From positions 40,667,142 to 40,731,141 of the forward strand of contig NC_051072.1 of NCBI RefSeq assembly GCF_004664715.2: DNA of 64,000 nucleotides, given 5' to 3'. Source of the DNA: Peromyscus leucopus (lineage: Eukaryota; Chordata; Mammalia; Rodentia; Cricetidae). Made by a program: the position numbers and the translations under genes. Shown piece by piece: positions 1 to 11,299 of the stretch. Within the stretch, counting starts at the first letter, position 1. Every line of letters begins with the position of its first letter. The notes beneath the pieces are model-generated. The model was not told the origin of the DNA, did not search any database, and worked only from the letters and a program-made list of their open reading frames with translations.

Positions 1-63
1 TTTTTCTATAAAAGATCATGAGGACCTGAGATGCCACATAAAAAGCTGAGTGCAGCTACATGT

Positions 64-590
64 GCACCTGTAACTCCTGCACCTGCAGCACTGCACTGCA
101 ACTGTAACTCCTGCACCTGTAACTCCTGCACCTGCAACTCCTGCACCTGCAGCACCTGCACCTGTAACTCCTGCACTGTAACTCCTGCACCTATAACTCC
201 TGCACTGTAACTCCTGCACCTGAAACTCCTGCACCTGTAACTCCTGCACCTGTAACTCCTGCACCTGAAACTCCTGCACCTGTAACTCCTGCACCTGCTA
301 ACTCCTGCACCTGCAACTCCTGCACCTGACACCTGCACTCTGCACCTGCTAACTCCTGCACCTGCAACTCCTGCACCTGTAACTCCTGCACCTGTAACTC
401 CTGCACCTGCAACTCCTGCACCTGTAACTCCTGCACCTGTAACTCCTGCACCTGTAACTCCTGCACCTGTAACTCCTGCACCTGCAACTCCTGCACCTGC
501 AACTCCTGCCCCCCTGCACCTGTAACTCCTGCCCCTGCAACTCCTGCACCTGTAATTCCTGCCCATGCAACTCCTGCACCTGCAGCACCT
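64..590. repeat. 15-bp minisatellite
   Basis: About 35 tandem copies of a unit reading AACTCCTGCACCTGT, with C or A at the last base, run from near the window edge to 590. Because 15 is divisible by three, all six frames can stay open for long distances, giving artificial peptides such as GAGVT repeats. Unit deletions and a few C-rich variants (near 505-535) break the register. Confidence 0.95.
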
Positions 591-750
591 GCAGTGCTGT
601 CTGGAGTGGAGACAAGAGGCTCACTGGAGTCTGCTGCCTGGTAGGTAGCTCCAGACTCAGTGAGGAACTCTGTCTGTCTAAGAGAATAAAGCAGAGAGTA
701 ATAGAATACCCAGTGTCCTCCTCTGGCCTGTGTAAGTACACACATGCTGG

Positions 751-838
751 TATGCATGTGTGTGCGCGTGTGTGCGCGCGCGAGTGTCTGTGCGCGCGTG
801 TGTGTGCTCGCGCGCGTGTCTGTACACAGACACACACA
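751..838. repeat. Alternating purine-pyrimidine tract (TG/CG/CA)
   Basis: The tract mixes TG, CG and CA dinucleotides and ends in a short inverted repeat (GTGTCTGT, two bases, ACAGACAC). Long CG runs make it a good Z-DNA-prone sequence. A (TA)n run follows at about 911-926. Confidence 0.85.
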
Positions 839-884
839 AACACTAAACATAAAAGACTTGACTGAAATACCAATATCTATCTTC

Positions 885-1060
885 TACTTTGCTTAACACT
901 TGCCAAGTAGTATATATATATATATACCTGTGGTAGACTCTTCCCCTATAGTCATTGTCTTGTTTGATCATAACAACAGTCCTGTAATTCAGACACTATA
1001 TTTATTCATGTTTAATCTATAGAGCATCTAAGGTCCGGTAAGTTTGGTCAGTTGCTGGGA
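885..1060 (+). repeat. MIR-like ancient SINE
   Basis: Phrases such as 'gatcataacaacagtcctgta' and the following 'atctatagagcatctaagg' follow the order of the MIR core and 3' part. It is strongly diverged. Confidence 0.4.
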
Positions 1061-2721
1061 TTATGCAACTTGGTACATATAGAGCCCTTGCTTCTTGGTG
1101 GTCATAACATGATAGCTTCCGTGTGGTAGCCATAAGCATTATGTTCCACTTATGGTAGCATGTGCCTGTAAATACCATTTCATGATACCCATTTCTGCTC
1201 ACTGACTATTAGAACAGTAGGACTGTGAGAAAAAGAGCTACCTATGGGTAGATAACAGAGCTTGAAATGCAGTCTCTAGGTTGGCAACTTCTAGAAGGAA
1301 CAATTGAGCTTTATTTTCCCAGATTGTCTACATTTGCAAATCTCGGGTAATACTTGTGCCTTCTTTATGAGCCTGTTTTGTCATTTTCCCAATAATAGTA
1401 TAGAATTAAAATGTTTCTAGAAATAAATTAAGTTATAAATAAACAAATAGGTAATGGCTAATTTTTCAGCTTTTGAGACTTTCCGAGAATTGGAATGAAG
1501 TTTTAATGCTTTTTATGACTCTGTCCTGATTTGGTAATTTAGCATACTATCCCCATGGGGCATATTCTTAAAAATTATGAATCAGCCAAATACTGAAACA
1601 CAAACACTTTTACAGTGGCACACATCAATTAAGGATAAAAAATAAGCACTTTGTGCCATGAAAATATTCACAAATATACACAACCCTATGCACAGGGAAG
1701 TGGGGGAGCTGTTGGAGTCATTGATACCAACACCAAATGAGCCTGTTTTCAACCCAGATGAATAAGAGCTGACGTTTTTAATTGTTAATATTAGAGTACT
1801 GATACCTAGCAGTTGCCTGCTGTCATACGGTAAGGATTAAATAGTGTGGCTTTCATTCATTTATGTAGGAAGCTATTGACTTCCTAGAGCAGACGTTCAG
1901 GAGTGGAAGAGAGACAAACCAGTTAAGCACTAAACTACATACTATGTTAGTGACCATAGCAAATAAAATGGGCAAGGACAAATGGGGTTCTTGGGAAGCT
2001 TTGCAGTTTTAATTAGTATTCAGAAGGACCTTTCTGAGAAGGTAGCTTATTTTGCCTAAAGAATGAAGAAAGATCTGTCTCTGCTGTAACCAGAGAGGGC
2101 CATAAGTAAGGCAAGTACAAAGGCCCTGAGACAAAGACTTGCTCTGGTGAGTAAGGAATATCAAGGAAGCCAATTTGACTGGAATAGAGGTTAGAGAAAG
2201 CCATGGGAGATAAGTTTAGAGTGTGAAGAGAATGCCCGATGTGGTGGGCAGCATTGTGGGCTATTGTAAGGACCCCAGCCTTTTCTCTCAGTGAATTGGA
2301 AGCCACTGAGAAGTTTGAGGAGTAGCCACATGCTGAGTTATAGTTCAAAGGATCAATCTGGCTAATGAATTAGAAGAACTGAGGGCGATGTCATCAAAAC
2401 ATGGAGACAGAATGTTTTCTAATACTAAATAAGGCAAAGAGTAATTGTGACTTGGACCAGATTAACAGTAGGAGTGGAAGGAAATAGATGCGTTCTGGAA
2501 CAATGTAAAAGTAGAGCTAATGGGATTGTTGACACATTGGACACAAAGAATGTGAGTTATGATTCTAAGCCTTCTGGTCTCCCCAGGAGAACACGCAGTG
2601 GCTTTTAACTGTAACGGGGAACAACAGATTAGCAGGGAAGTGAAGCCAGTTTTGGAAATAGGAAGTTTGAGGTGCCCATTCACCATCGATTAGAAATGGT
2701 AAATTGCGAGTCAAGAATTCA

Positions 2722-2845
2722 GTGGAGCCAGGCAGTGGCTCCTTTAATCCCAGCACTCACTCAGGAGGCAAAGGCAGGCAGATCTCTGAAACCCAGGAGA
2801 ACCAAGACTACACAGAGAAACACTGTCTTAGGGAAAAAGAAAAAA
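2722..2845 (+). repeat. B1 SINE
   Basis: It reads GCCAGGCAGTGGCTCCTTTAA, then TCCCAGCACTCA and CTACACAGAGAAACACTGTCT, the order of a degraded B1 with an A-rich tail. Confidence 0.85.
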
Positions 2846-4034
2846 GAAAAATTCAGTGGAAATGTCTGGGTTGAAAATAAAAATGTGGAATTTCAGCGAA
2901 TAAATGCTGCCTAAGTCTGTGAGGCCAGATGAAAACAGAGGCAGTGAGTCTAAGCAGGAAGTATATGAAAGACTGAAGCTGTGCCCCTCAGGTTTAGAAC
3001 AATGGAGACAAGAGAATTGACAGGAAAATTATGAGAAAAACTTAAAGTGTCACGTTCTGGAAGCAAGTCATCAGGAGGGAAGATGTGATGAGCGGTGTCA
3101 CGTATTAACCGGCTGCATTAAGATCAGACAGGCCTGTGCTAACCCTACAAAAACACTTCAGTACGCAGATGGCGCCTGAGAGAAAAAAGAGAGACTTTGA
3201 GGAGATAAGTAGAGATGGTGTTTCGAGGAGGTTATCTGTAAAGAAAGTTAAGCCGTGAGACCCTACCTACCTAGAGAGGAAGGCCGGGTGAAGAAAGGGT
3301 TTATGTTGACTGTCTTGGAAGCAGGAAATGAGAGGATTTTTCAGTAGTGATGATGACGATCCACTCCCCAAAGAGAGCATGAAAGCCCTTGAGAAGGGAA
3401 GGTATGCGAGCGCTGGTCCATGGCAGGAAGAGCACAGAAATTCCATCAGTAGGAATGTGGGACAGCCAGGGTGGGTGGATGGGACAGTGAGAACTTAGGT
3501 CAACTCCTGATTCCTCCTGCTGAGTCAAGGGTGCTTAAAACCTCCCCAAAGCTGACAGCTACCACAAGTTTTGAACTCCAGCCATGCCTTCTAAGTCTGT
3601 GACGTTTGTTTTCCTGTTGTCGGTCCAGGGATTGAACCCAGTGCTTTGGACAAGCAAGGCAAGGACAGCACTGTGTATTCAATTCTTTTATTCTACTGTA
3701 TAGTGTTGTATTTAACCGCTTCAGTGCCTTGGCTAACACCTACTTTTCCTTCAGTTTTGGGATAGATGTTGATTCTCTTTGGAACCTTTCCTGATGCTAC
3801 TCTCAGTCAGTCCCTAGTACCAGATGAAACATTTCTGTTGTTTTCACTGACTTCCTGCCTCCACATATACTTAGCACACTCCAGCAAATCTCCTGTTTGT
3901 TTTTCTACCTCTTTCTCCTGGACTTGAAGATTCCTTAGGCTGGAGTCCCGACTTGGCCATCACTGTATTTCAGAGCCTACCTTAACACTTTACATATAGT
4001 AAGATGGCTTCTATGATTATTTTCTTTGTATTGG

Positions 4035-4460
4035 TGTTTTAAGTGGTACATTGCAGACATTATGTACATTCAGACTGTTGTTGAAGCTTCAACACTGTTC
4101 ATTTACAGGATGTTTTTCATCATTCCAAACTGAAACTCCCTCCTTAAAAATTAACCACCATCCTACCATTTGTTGTTATGAATTGGACTGTTCTAGACAT
4201 AGCATATACGAAGAATCAGATTGTAATTGTCCTTTTGTATTTGGCTTATTTATTTCACTTAGCAGAGCGTGCTCATGGTTGTCTATGTCATAGCACACAT
4301 CAGAATTCCGTTCCCTTCTCAGGGTGAACTGGATTCCATTGTACACAGTCACAGTTTATGCATCATCACACTGGGTCCGATGCTTCCATCTTCTAGTTAT
4401 TGTGCACAATGGTGTTATGAATATACATTGACAAACATCTTTAGTTTGAAACCTAACTGT
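4035..4460 (-). mobile_element. Old L1 3' fragment
   Basis: The + strand carries 'ttatttatttcacttagcag', 'gaactggattccattgtaca' and 'tgcacaatggtgttatgaa', which are reverse-complement landmarks of the 3' end of ancient mammalian L1. It has no intact frame. Confidence 0.7.
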
Positions 4461-4787
4461 AAGTAGTTCAAATAAATTTAGTCTAGAAAGACCACGTGGA
4501 AGACAAAGCTTGTCAAAATGATAGAAAAGACAATTATGATGAACAATTTGACCTAATTGGCATTTAGAGAACACTCTACCGAGCAATTAAAGAATAGACA
4601 CTTTTCTCTCACTTTGGATCACACGTTCTTTCTAAAAATGTAGCCACTACTGGTTTTTTTTTTTAAGCCCAGTTTATCCTGTTTATCAATCCTGATACAA
4701 AACAATCAAGAGTATGTGATACTGCAGACCAGAATCCCACATCCACACAGACACAGAAATCACTGACCCTGCAATCTATCAACAGAG

Positions 4788-4920
4788 AGCCAGATGTAGT
4801 ACTGTATGCCTATAATCCCAGCCCCTTGGGAGGCTGCCTTGTTAGTCTAGTCAGGAAGATTGTGACTCTGGCCCTCTGGACTCCTAAATGAGACCTGTTC
4901 CAAATAAAAATAAAAAGGGG
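4788..4920 (+). repeat. B4/B1-related SINE
   Basis: It contains 'tgtatgcctataatcccagc' followed by 'cttgggaggctg' and an A-rich end. It is too degraded for a subfamily call. Confidence 0.6.
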
Positions 4921-5059
4921 GCTGGGGAATAAGGCCAGTTGGTGGCATGTGCAAGCCTCTGCGTTTAATCCCCCAAATACTACCCACCCACCCCCAAGGA
5001 TTAGCTCGTGATGACTGTGGAGTTAGTCTAGTGTGATGGGTTGTTTTACCATTAGAAAG

Positions 5060-5200
5060 CCAAGGCTGGGAGGATGGCTCAGCATCTAAGTCCTTGTTCT
5101 GCAAGGATGAAGACCTGAGCGTGGGTCCCCAGCACCCAGACGCCATGGTGCATGCCTATAACCCGGTGCTGGAAAGCACAGGCCAGGGCTCACTGGCCAG
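5060..5200 (+). repeat. B2/B3-related SINE
   Basis: It begins with a degraded A/B-box region (GGCTGGGAGGATGGCTCAGC) and continues 'cccagcacccagacgccatg', as in rodent tRNA-derived SINEs. Confidence 0.65.
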
Positions 5201-5249
5201 CCAGTCTGACCAGTCAGTGAGATACCCCATCTTAAGAAATGAGGTGGAG

Positions 5250-5399
5250 AAGGGCCGGTGAGATGGTTCAGTGGATAAAAGGCTCTTGCCACCAAGTCTG
5301 ACAGCCTGAGTTCAGTCTCCTGAACTCACATGGTAGAAAGAGAGAACCAACTCATGCGAGCTGTTTTCTGACCGCCACAGACGCGTGCGCCTCCCAGTG
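5250..5399 (+). repeat. B2 SINE with CA-rich end
   Basis: It starts 'gggccggtgagatggttcag', continues 'gacagcctgagttcagtctc' and 'cacatggtagaaagagagaa', and runs into the CA/TG palindrome, which probably grew from its tail. Confidence 0.8.
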
Positions 5400-5400
5400 C

Positions 5401-5432
<32 letters not shown>

Positions 5433-5434
5433 GC

Positions 5435-5466
<32 letters not shown>

Positions 5467-5467
5467 G
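5400..5467. repeat. Perfect 68-bp palindrome of CA/TG repeat
   Basis: An (AC)n block meets a (GT)n block at the central ACGCGT (5431-5436). Pairing position by position about the centre 5433/5434 is perfect from 5400 to 5467, including the interruptions GC at 5405-5406 and 5461-5462. It could form a cruciform or Z-DNA. Confidence 0.95.
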
Positions 5468-7454
5468 TTTAATGTAGAAGGTGATAGAGGATGGCATCTG
5501 ATGTCAACATCACGTGTCCGGAGGCATGTAAATACCTCCCCCAACACACCTAACTTTTAAAAACTTGATACATTGGTTTTGACTTGATTTATGTCAACAT
5601 GCAGTAAACCTAGAATTCCTAAAAGTCTTTTTGAACAAGAATAAGATTGGGAGATTAAACAGTGTAAACCTGTTTTATCGAGACAGTTTATAGCTGAGAA
5701 ATGTTAGAATTTAAGAATGGGCAAAAAGTGAATTCATGTTTCACCATTGTAAATTCCCTCAACCTTTCGTAGGTTGCTGGCTGGAATATAAAATAATAGT
5801 AAAACAGCTTTGGAAAATAGTCTATCAGTTCTTTATAAATGTAAACATACACCCACCCCACGGCTTAGAAATTCTGCTAGGTATTTCCCCAGAGACATAA
5901 AGACATTCGTCTGTCTACCTAAATACTTGTCCCAAATTCTGAGTAGAAGCCTCAGTTAGCCAGTTTGTAAGTGACCAAACAAATTGTCCTATCTCCATGC
6001 AATGGAAGTAAGGCACAGCAATACCAGAATGAACTGGTGAGCGTGCTCTGTTGCTGGGGCTGTGTGTAAGTACATCAAACGTTAGCTACTCCAAGCAGCA
6101 TATGCTTGTTACCCTAGAATTTCTGAGTCAGGAGCCCAGGCATAGCCTAGCTGGGTTCTCTCGTGAGGATCTTGTCAGACCACGATGCAGGTCTGACAGT
6201 CCCACCTGGGGACTCAGTGGCAGCATCAGTTCCTTGCAGTTTTAGGACTAAGCTTCAAGTTTTTGCTGCATATTTGAGAAGCCACCCTGAATCCTAAAAG
6301 TCACCAGGTAATTCTCGTATATCTGTAAGATATACTTAAAGTTCATTTACCAGAAAATGTAATATGAAACAAGACTCATTTCACAATATGTCTTTTGAAG
6401 AATTTTTCAAACTTGAAAAAAGTGTACCTTTATTTATTTTTATAAAGTGCCAGCTCTCAGAACTGGTGAAGATCTCTTTTTTTCTTTCTTTCTTTTTTAG
6501 GTATGAGACTTTATGAGTATCTTCCTTAAATGAAACAAACATCTCTTCAAAATTTATATGTTTTGGATGCAAACTGTTAACTTCTTTATCCTCTGATTTT
6601 GTTCACATACTAACTTGATGGTAGGATATATAATTTACCATAGATGGACGGAGGTGTTTCTAGAAGGATCCTAATGCCTGTAGAGATTTGAAGAAAGTAC
6701 ACCTCATGAAGTATTCTTCTTTCTGCTTCTTTTAGTCTCTCTACATGATTAATGGGAGCCTTAATTGCATGCTCACCTTTATACTCGGTATAGTTTGTAT
6801 GTGCCGATGGGAATATTAAGGTTCATGCATAGTAATGAGAATGCAAATGAGCACTGATGAAAGACTACTAGGATCTCAGGGCTTTAACTGCCCAGTCCTT
6901 TTGCTGAATTCTCTTTGAACAATGGTAACATAAAGAGGACCAATACAGAATTCACCTTACACATATTTTGCCAATAGTAAGAACATTTTATGATTCATAA
7001 TTGGATAGAGGTTCTGTTTAGATTGTTCTGAGATTTAAAAGTCATGCTTCAGTATTATTGCTTTTTCCATTCCCTCCTCTGCTGCCTTTTGCTGGCTCTC
7101 ACCAGGACATGTCTGTGCGACCTGTGGTAGCTGAGGAAGTGGGTCTGATTGTCAGAATGAATGATCACATGGACCGTGTCCAGCTGTGGTCTTTACTGGA
7201 TACTTAACAAACAGCAGTGCCATCAGCCATCATCTGAAGATGTTTCGGGTATCTGGTTTTTGAAGAACCATAAATGTACAAGCTTATTGCAGCAGTTAAC
7301 ATTTATATATCCATTTAAAGCAAACAGAGTTAAATGGTCATCTAAATGAAGCCTAGGGAAGCCCTCAGCCCTTCTTTAGAGAAAAGTGTGCCGTGCCAGT
7401 GACTAGGTGGCACTCGGCATCTTCAACTCATAAAACCAGAAAACACATGTTTCA

Positions 7455-7560
7455 ATACAATATTATTTGCAGACACTGAAAATATAATTTTCATGTCATA
7501 AATGTTCTTTCAGTTTTTTTAAACTAACATTTAAAGATGCAAAGCAAGCAATAGTTTTCC
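7455..7560 (+). mobile_element. hAT-Charlie-like fragment
   Basis: It shares 'agacactgaaaat' and 'ataattttcatgtcat' with the 3' half of the element at 7995-8290, so it is a second truncated copy of the same DNA transposon family. Confidence 0.55.
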
Positions 7561-7597
7561 CCAATGTCTTCACCTTTATTAAAACCTTTTAAAATGA

Positions 7598-7700
7598 GGA
7601 GTAGGTGTGCAGCTTGTGGTAGAGTGCTTGCCTGCCATACACAAGGCCCTGGGTTCAATCCCCAAGTACTGAAAAAGACAGAAGATTTTTTTTTTTTAAT
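7598..7700 (+). repeat. ID SINE
   Basis: It has the tRNA-Ala-like core 'gtggtagagtgcttgcctgc' and 'ccctgggttcaatccccaag' followed by an A-rich tail. Confidence 0.85.
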
Positions 7701-7994
7701 GCTTTGGGTTCATTAAAACATCTTTTTTCAATCTTGGGAGAAATCTGAAAATGCTGGCCTGTGGATTTGCCAGTAAAACAGTCATTTTGTGGTTTTCTCC
7801 TGATGATAATGTGCATTATGCCAGTGTACCTTTTCATCACAGTCTCATGCCCACTGGTATGGATTTACAGACTCTAGAATATACAGTATCATTAGTAAAA
7901 TATATAATAGCTAATCATGAAGGTCTTTTAGGCGTTATGGTAGTGGTTTACATTAGATATATACTTGTTGCTGAATGGATTGTACTAAATGACA

Positions 7995-8290
7995 GCCCTG
8001 GGGTTGGCACAAATTTTCTTTAAAGGACCAGATGGTATTTTGGATTTTGTGGGTCATTTGGGCTATTACAGTTGCCCAATTCTGCCACTGTAGCCATAGA
8101 TACAAATCAGCACGGCTATGTTTTGATAAAATTTTATTTATAGACACTGAAAATTTAAGTTACTTATAATTTTCATATGTCATGAAATATGCATCTTTTG
8201 ACATTTAAGAAAAAGCCACATAAAGATGTAAAAACAAGCACTAGACTGGATTTAGCTTGAGTCTCAGATTTACTGAACACTGTCCTGGTG
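7995..8290 (+). mobile_element. hAT-Charlie DNA transposon remnant
   Basis: It begins CCCTGGGGTTGGCACAAATT, continues 'aaaggaccagatggtatttt' and 'tttgtgggtcatttgggct', then 'taaaattttatttatagaca'. These are landmarks of Charlie-type nonautonomous elements. No transposase is present. Confidence 0.75.
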
Positions 8291-9044
8291 GGTGGTTGTT
8301 CTGAACTAAGCTTCTAATATGAATTAAAGCTGAAGAGTTATCTGAAACTTTTGAGAGGTATGGGACTTACACTGAATGATTTTAAATCAAACCTGTCTCC
8401 TGGGGGGGGGGGGAATTGACAAATATAAATAGCTTATTTGGCCATAAAGAAGCAGCTGAAAATGTTGTAAATCACTTCTTTTCCTTGACGGCATAGAGGA
8501 ATTTTTGATGTTCCTAAGCCATTTTTTCTAATGAGCAAGAAGAACTATTGCAATGAATATATGTATGAACTGAACATGTGTATTCAGTAAGTATTAAGAA
8601 CCTACTTTCTCAAGGCATTTGCATGATATAAAGATAAATTTACCATTGGTGCGCCCTGACCTTGACAGCCTATAGTCATAAAATCTATGCAAGTTTTGGT
8701 TCAGATGGACCGAATAGAAGCTAAAGATAGTAAAAAGAGAGTGCAGAAAAGAATCAGAAGTAGAAAAGCTCAGAAATGGAGTAGAGAGTACTGAACATGG
8801 AACCTGCTGGAGATGCACATCTGGGGTCAGTGCAGGAGAGCGCAGCAAAGGGGAAGTATTCCAGCCCACAGCTGAATGTCCATCTCCTTACCCACGACTG
8901 CAGAACTAGACTTTGCAGAAAGGTCGGTCCTGATGTTATCATGTGGATGATAAGAGGCATTTGGCAAAGCTAACTTGAAAAGCGGTGTCTGCTCAACTGA
9001 TAGAGCTCTGCCTTCACAGCCACTTCACCATTTTAATACCCAGC

Positions 9045-9135
9045 CTGCTTCTCATGAATTGTATAGCCAGAAGCACGTTGCTCAGTCTGTGTGAGCCTCA
9101 GTTCCCGGGTGTATAGAGTGGGGTCGATGATTTGT
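9045..9135 (+). repeat. MIR fragment
   Basis: It contains 'gttgctcagtctgtgtgagc' and 'ctcagttcccgggtgtatag', the MIR 'gagcctcagtttcctcatctg' region. Confidence 0.5.
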
Positions 9136-9234
9136 CCCTTCTGACATGGGTAGGCCTGCAGCTAGCCCTCCTCCTGCTCTGGTGTCCTTTGACTGCTGCT
9201 GAAGGTTGACAGACTGCTTAGGAAAGCATGGTTG

Positions 9235-9370
9235 GTTTCAGAGCCAAAGACAGGAGCAGATCTGATTTGAATCCCACCATTACTACTTAACCTTCAAACC
9301 TGGAGAATTATCTAATTTCCTATAAAATAAGGATACTTCATGGTTTTATAGAGAAGGCTGAATCAACTAA
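9235..9370 (+). repeat. MIR fragment
   Basis: 'Gatttgaatcccaccattac' followed by 'cctataaaataaggatactt' matches the order of the MIR core and 3' part. Confidence 0.6.
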
Positions 9371-9398
9371 ACTAGAAAACGGTTTTACTTTTCTAAAG

Positions 9399-9626
9399 CA
9401 GTGGTTCTCAACATATGGGTTGCAACTCCTTTGGGGCCATTTTGGCCCTTTCACAAGGATCTCCTAAGATAGACAGAAAACACAGATAATTACATTATAA
9501 TTCATAACGGTAGCAAAAATACAGTTATGAAGTAGCAACGAAAATAATTTTATGGTTGGGGGGGCGGTCACCACAACCTGAGGAGCTGTTAAAGGGTCGC
9601 AGCATTAGGAAGGTTGAGAAGCACTG
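9399..9626. mobile_element. Rodent hAT-Charlie nonautonomous transposon with TIRs
   Basis: The ends are CAGTGGTTCTCAAC (9399-9412) and the inverted GTTGAGAAGCACTG (9613-9626), matching at 13 of 14 positions. The interior ('ttcataacggtagcaaaaat', 'gaagtagcaacgaaaataat', 'gggtcgcagcattaggaagg') is the common rodent RCHARR1/URR1-type hAT sequence. Flanking octamers TTCTAAAG and GTATAGAG match at 5 of 8, a decayed target duplication at best. Confidence 0.85.
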
Positions 9627-9741
9627 GTATAGAGACTACATTACCCACAGTGAGGTTTTCAGAATCTCCTGTAAACCCTCATAGGACAAGCAGATGTTAT
9701 TGGATTTTTGCCTTTTAAAATCACTTATAAAAATGCATAAG

Positions 9742-9860
9742 GCTGGGTGTGGTGCTGCATACCTTTAATCTTATCCTTGTGAGGCAGAGGCAGGAGGATC
9801 TCTGTGAGTTCAAGACCAGACAAAGCTACATAGTGACATCCTTCCTCAAACAAAACAAAA
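9742..9860 (+). repeat. B1 SINE
   Basis: It reads GGCTGGGTGTGGTGCTGCAT, then 'gaggcagaggcaggaggatc' and 'gagttcaagaccagac', with an A-rich CAAAACAAAACAG tail. Confidence 0.85.
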
Positions 9861-9989
9861 CAGAAAAACAAACATAGGTGTATTGAATAAAATTGAATAA
9901 TAAGAATACATTTATATTTTCATATGCTAAATAGTGAGCAGACTATACATGTAAATATAAAAATCATATGGCTTTCATAAACAACCATT

Positions 9990-10170
9990 CACTGCAGATA
10001 CCATTTTAATTTCCATTTTACAGAAGAAAAATCTGATGCTTTGAAAATGAAATGAGTTACCCTGGGTACCATAGCTCGGAAGTGATGGAGGTGAAGGGAG
10101 AACCCAGAGAGTCTGACTCGAGAACGTGCTTGGTAGCTTTTCTGGAGGCAGCTGCTACACGCCCTTCCCT
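9990..10170 (+). repeat. MIR SINE
   Basis: The order is MIR-like: 'aatttccattttacagaaga', 'gagttaccctgggtaccata', 'gcaggt'-type spacing, 'cagagagtctgactcgagaa'. It is one of the clearer ancient SINEs here. Confidence 0.75.
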
Positions 10171-10689
10171 TTGACGCAGTGTCTACCAGGGGGCACTGAA
10201 CCAGTGTCTGTCCCACCTCTGGAGCCTGCCTCCCGAGAGCTAAAGTGAAGACTGATGGTCTGCAGCCAGAGAAGGCAGCTGCCCACTAGAGCACATAAGA
10301 AGAAAAATTTCTGTAATAAAAACTTCCCTAAATCCTTGATAAATTGGGCAATTACAAATTCAAATTTCCAGAATAATATAATTTTGACATTGCCTTGAAC
10401 TTTATTGTGATTTGTCCTTTATGCCATAGCCTAAATTGAATTCTGACGATTATGAGCTGTGATTTTGAAGATAGGAGACTGTCTTCCTGATAGTCTAGTA
10501 GTTTTTTCACAACACAGATCACCTGACATCTGTGTGTTTATTTCCTGTACCCCACTTCCCTAGTAGATAAGCTGCAGTAGACTGAGCCATTTCATCTGCT
10601 CAGTTCCTTGCTAAAGCTCCAATATTTAAAACAGTACATCATAGGTGTTCGAAATATCTTGTAGGCACGAGCAAATAGAATGTTTATGT

Positions 10690-10855
10690 ATGTCCAGCAA
10701 GATGGCTCGGCAGGTCAGAGCTCTAACGACCAAACCTGACAGCCTGAGTTCCATTCCCAAACCCTACATGGTGGAGGGAGAGAACTGACTTTGGGGGGTT
10801 GTCCTCTGACCTCCACACATGCTGTTGGGTCCCCCATTAAAAAATATAAGAAAAA
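10690..10855 (+). repeat. B2 SINE
   Basis: It contains 'agcaagatggctcggcaggt', 'cctgacagcctgagttccat' and 'tctgacctccacacatgctg', ending in AAAAATATAAG, about 60 bases upstream of the Ndufaf2 exon. Confidence 0.8.
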
Positions 10856-10912
10856 TGTTTAATATGGGTAAATTATGTAAAACAAACATCTAAATGCTAT
10901 TTTTCATTTTAG

Positions 10913-10953
10913 CATGGATTAGAAGAACAAGAAAGACTCCACCTACTATGGAG
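10913..10953 (+). CDS. Ndufaf2: Ndufaf2 internal coding exon 3 (41 nt)
   Basis: This small exon encodes part of NDUFAF2 (mimitin, B17.2L), a mitochondrial assembly factor for respiratory complex I and a paralogue of subunit NDUFA12. It is preceded by a polypyrimidine-rich acceptor ending in ag (10911-10912) and followed by the donor GTAAGA at 10954. Its first two bases complete an alanine codon begun in exon 2, and the rest reads WIRRTRKTPPTME, which matches my recollection of human residues 74-86. The final GAG leaves phase 0, exactly what the terminal exon at 44207 needs. Because 41 nt is not a multiple of three, skipping it would shift the frame. The call is independent of the open-reading-frame list because the exon is too short to appear there. 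I found no convincing exon 2 in bases 1-10912. Confidence 0.95.
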
Positions 10954-11299
10954 GTAAGAATACATGAGAAAATATTCAGATGGTTTATGATTGTAATACT
11001 CTGTTTGTCAGCTGAGAGCTTGTACTACTAAAGATACATAAATTCTTGGGAAAAATATAATACATCTCAGTATTAATTTTACTGTGTAAGAAATAATTCT
11101 CAAGTATTTCTAATAAAATAATATATTATTACAATATACTAGCATTGCATAGTAATATTGTGTGATAAAAATATGTGCACGTTTTCCTCATGCATTCTTG
11201 TAATTATAATTTTTCTTTATTCTTAAAATTTTCATGCCTGCATTCAGTGAAATAGGATTATATCCACTTTCCATTTCTCTTCATCAACTACCCATCTCC

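Larger units (their letters stand above)
1..10912 (+). other. Ndufaf2 intron 2 (partial)
   Basis: By synteny and strand this is the 3' part of Ndufaf2 intron 2. It holds a 15-bp minisatellite, alternating purine-pyrimidine tracts, B1, B2, B4 and ID SINEs, MIR copies, an inverted old L1 piece and hAT-Charlie fragments, annotated separately. Apart from these I see no gene in 1061-2719, 2851-4029 (possibly an old L2 piece around 3780-4000), 5468-7454 or 8291-8990. Open frames there lack splice context, codon structure or recognisable products. Confidence 0.8.

Noticed and set aside
6..873. Repeat-protein genes on the - strand at the left edge
   Set aside because: They are translations of a 15-bp minisatellite plus a TG/CG tract, with no promoter, splice sites or homologue.
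1..10912. Ndufaf2 exon 2
   Set aside because: I looked for the segment encoding the residues before the WIRRT motif and a donor in phase with 10913 and did not find one; it is probably upstream of the window.
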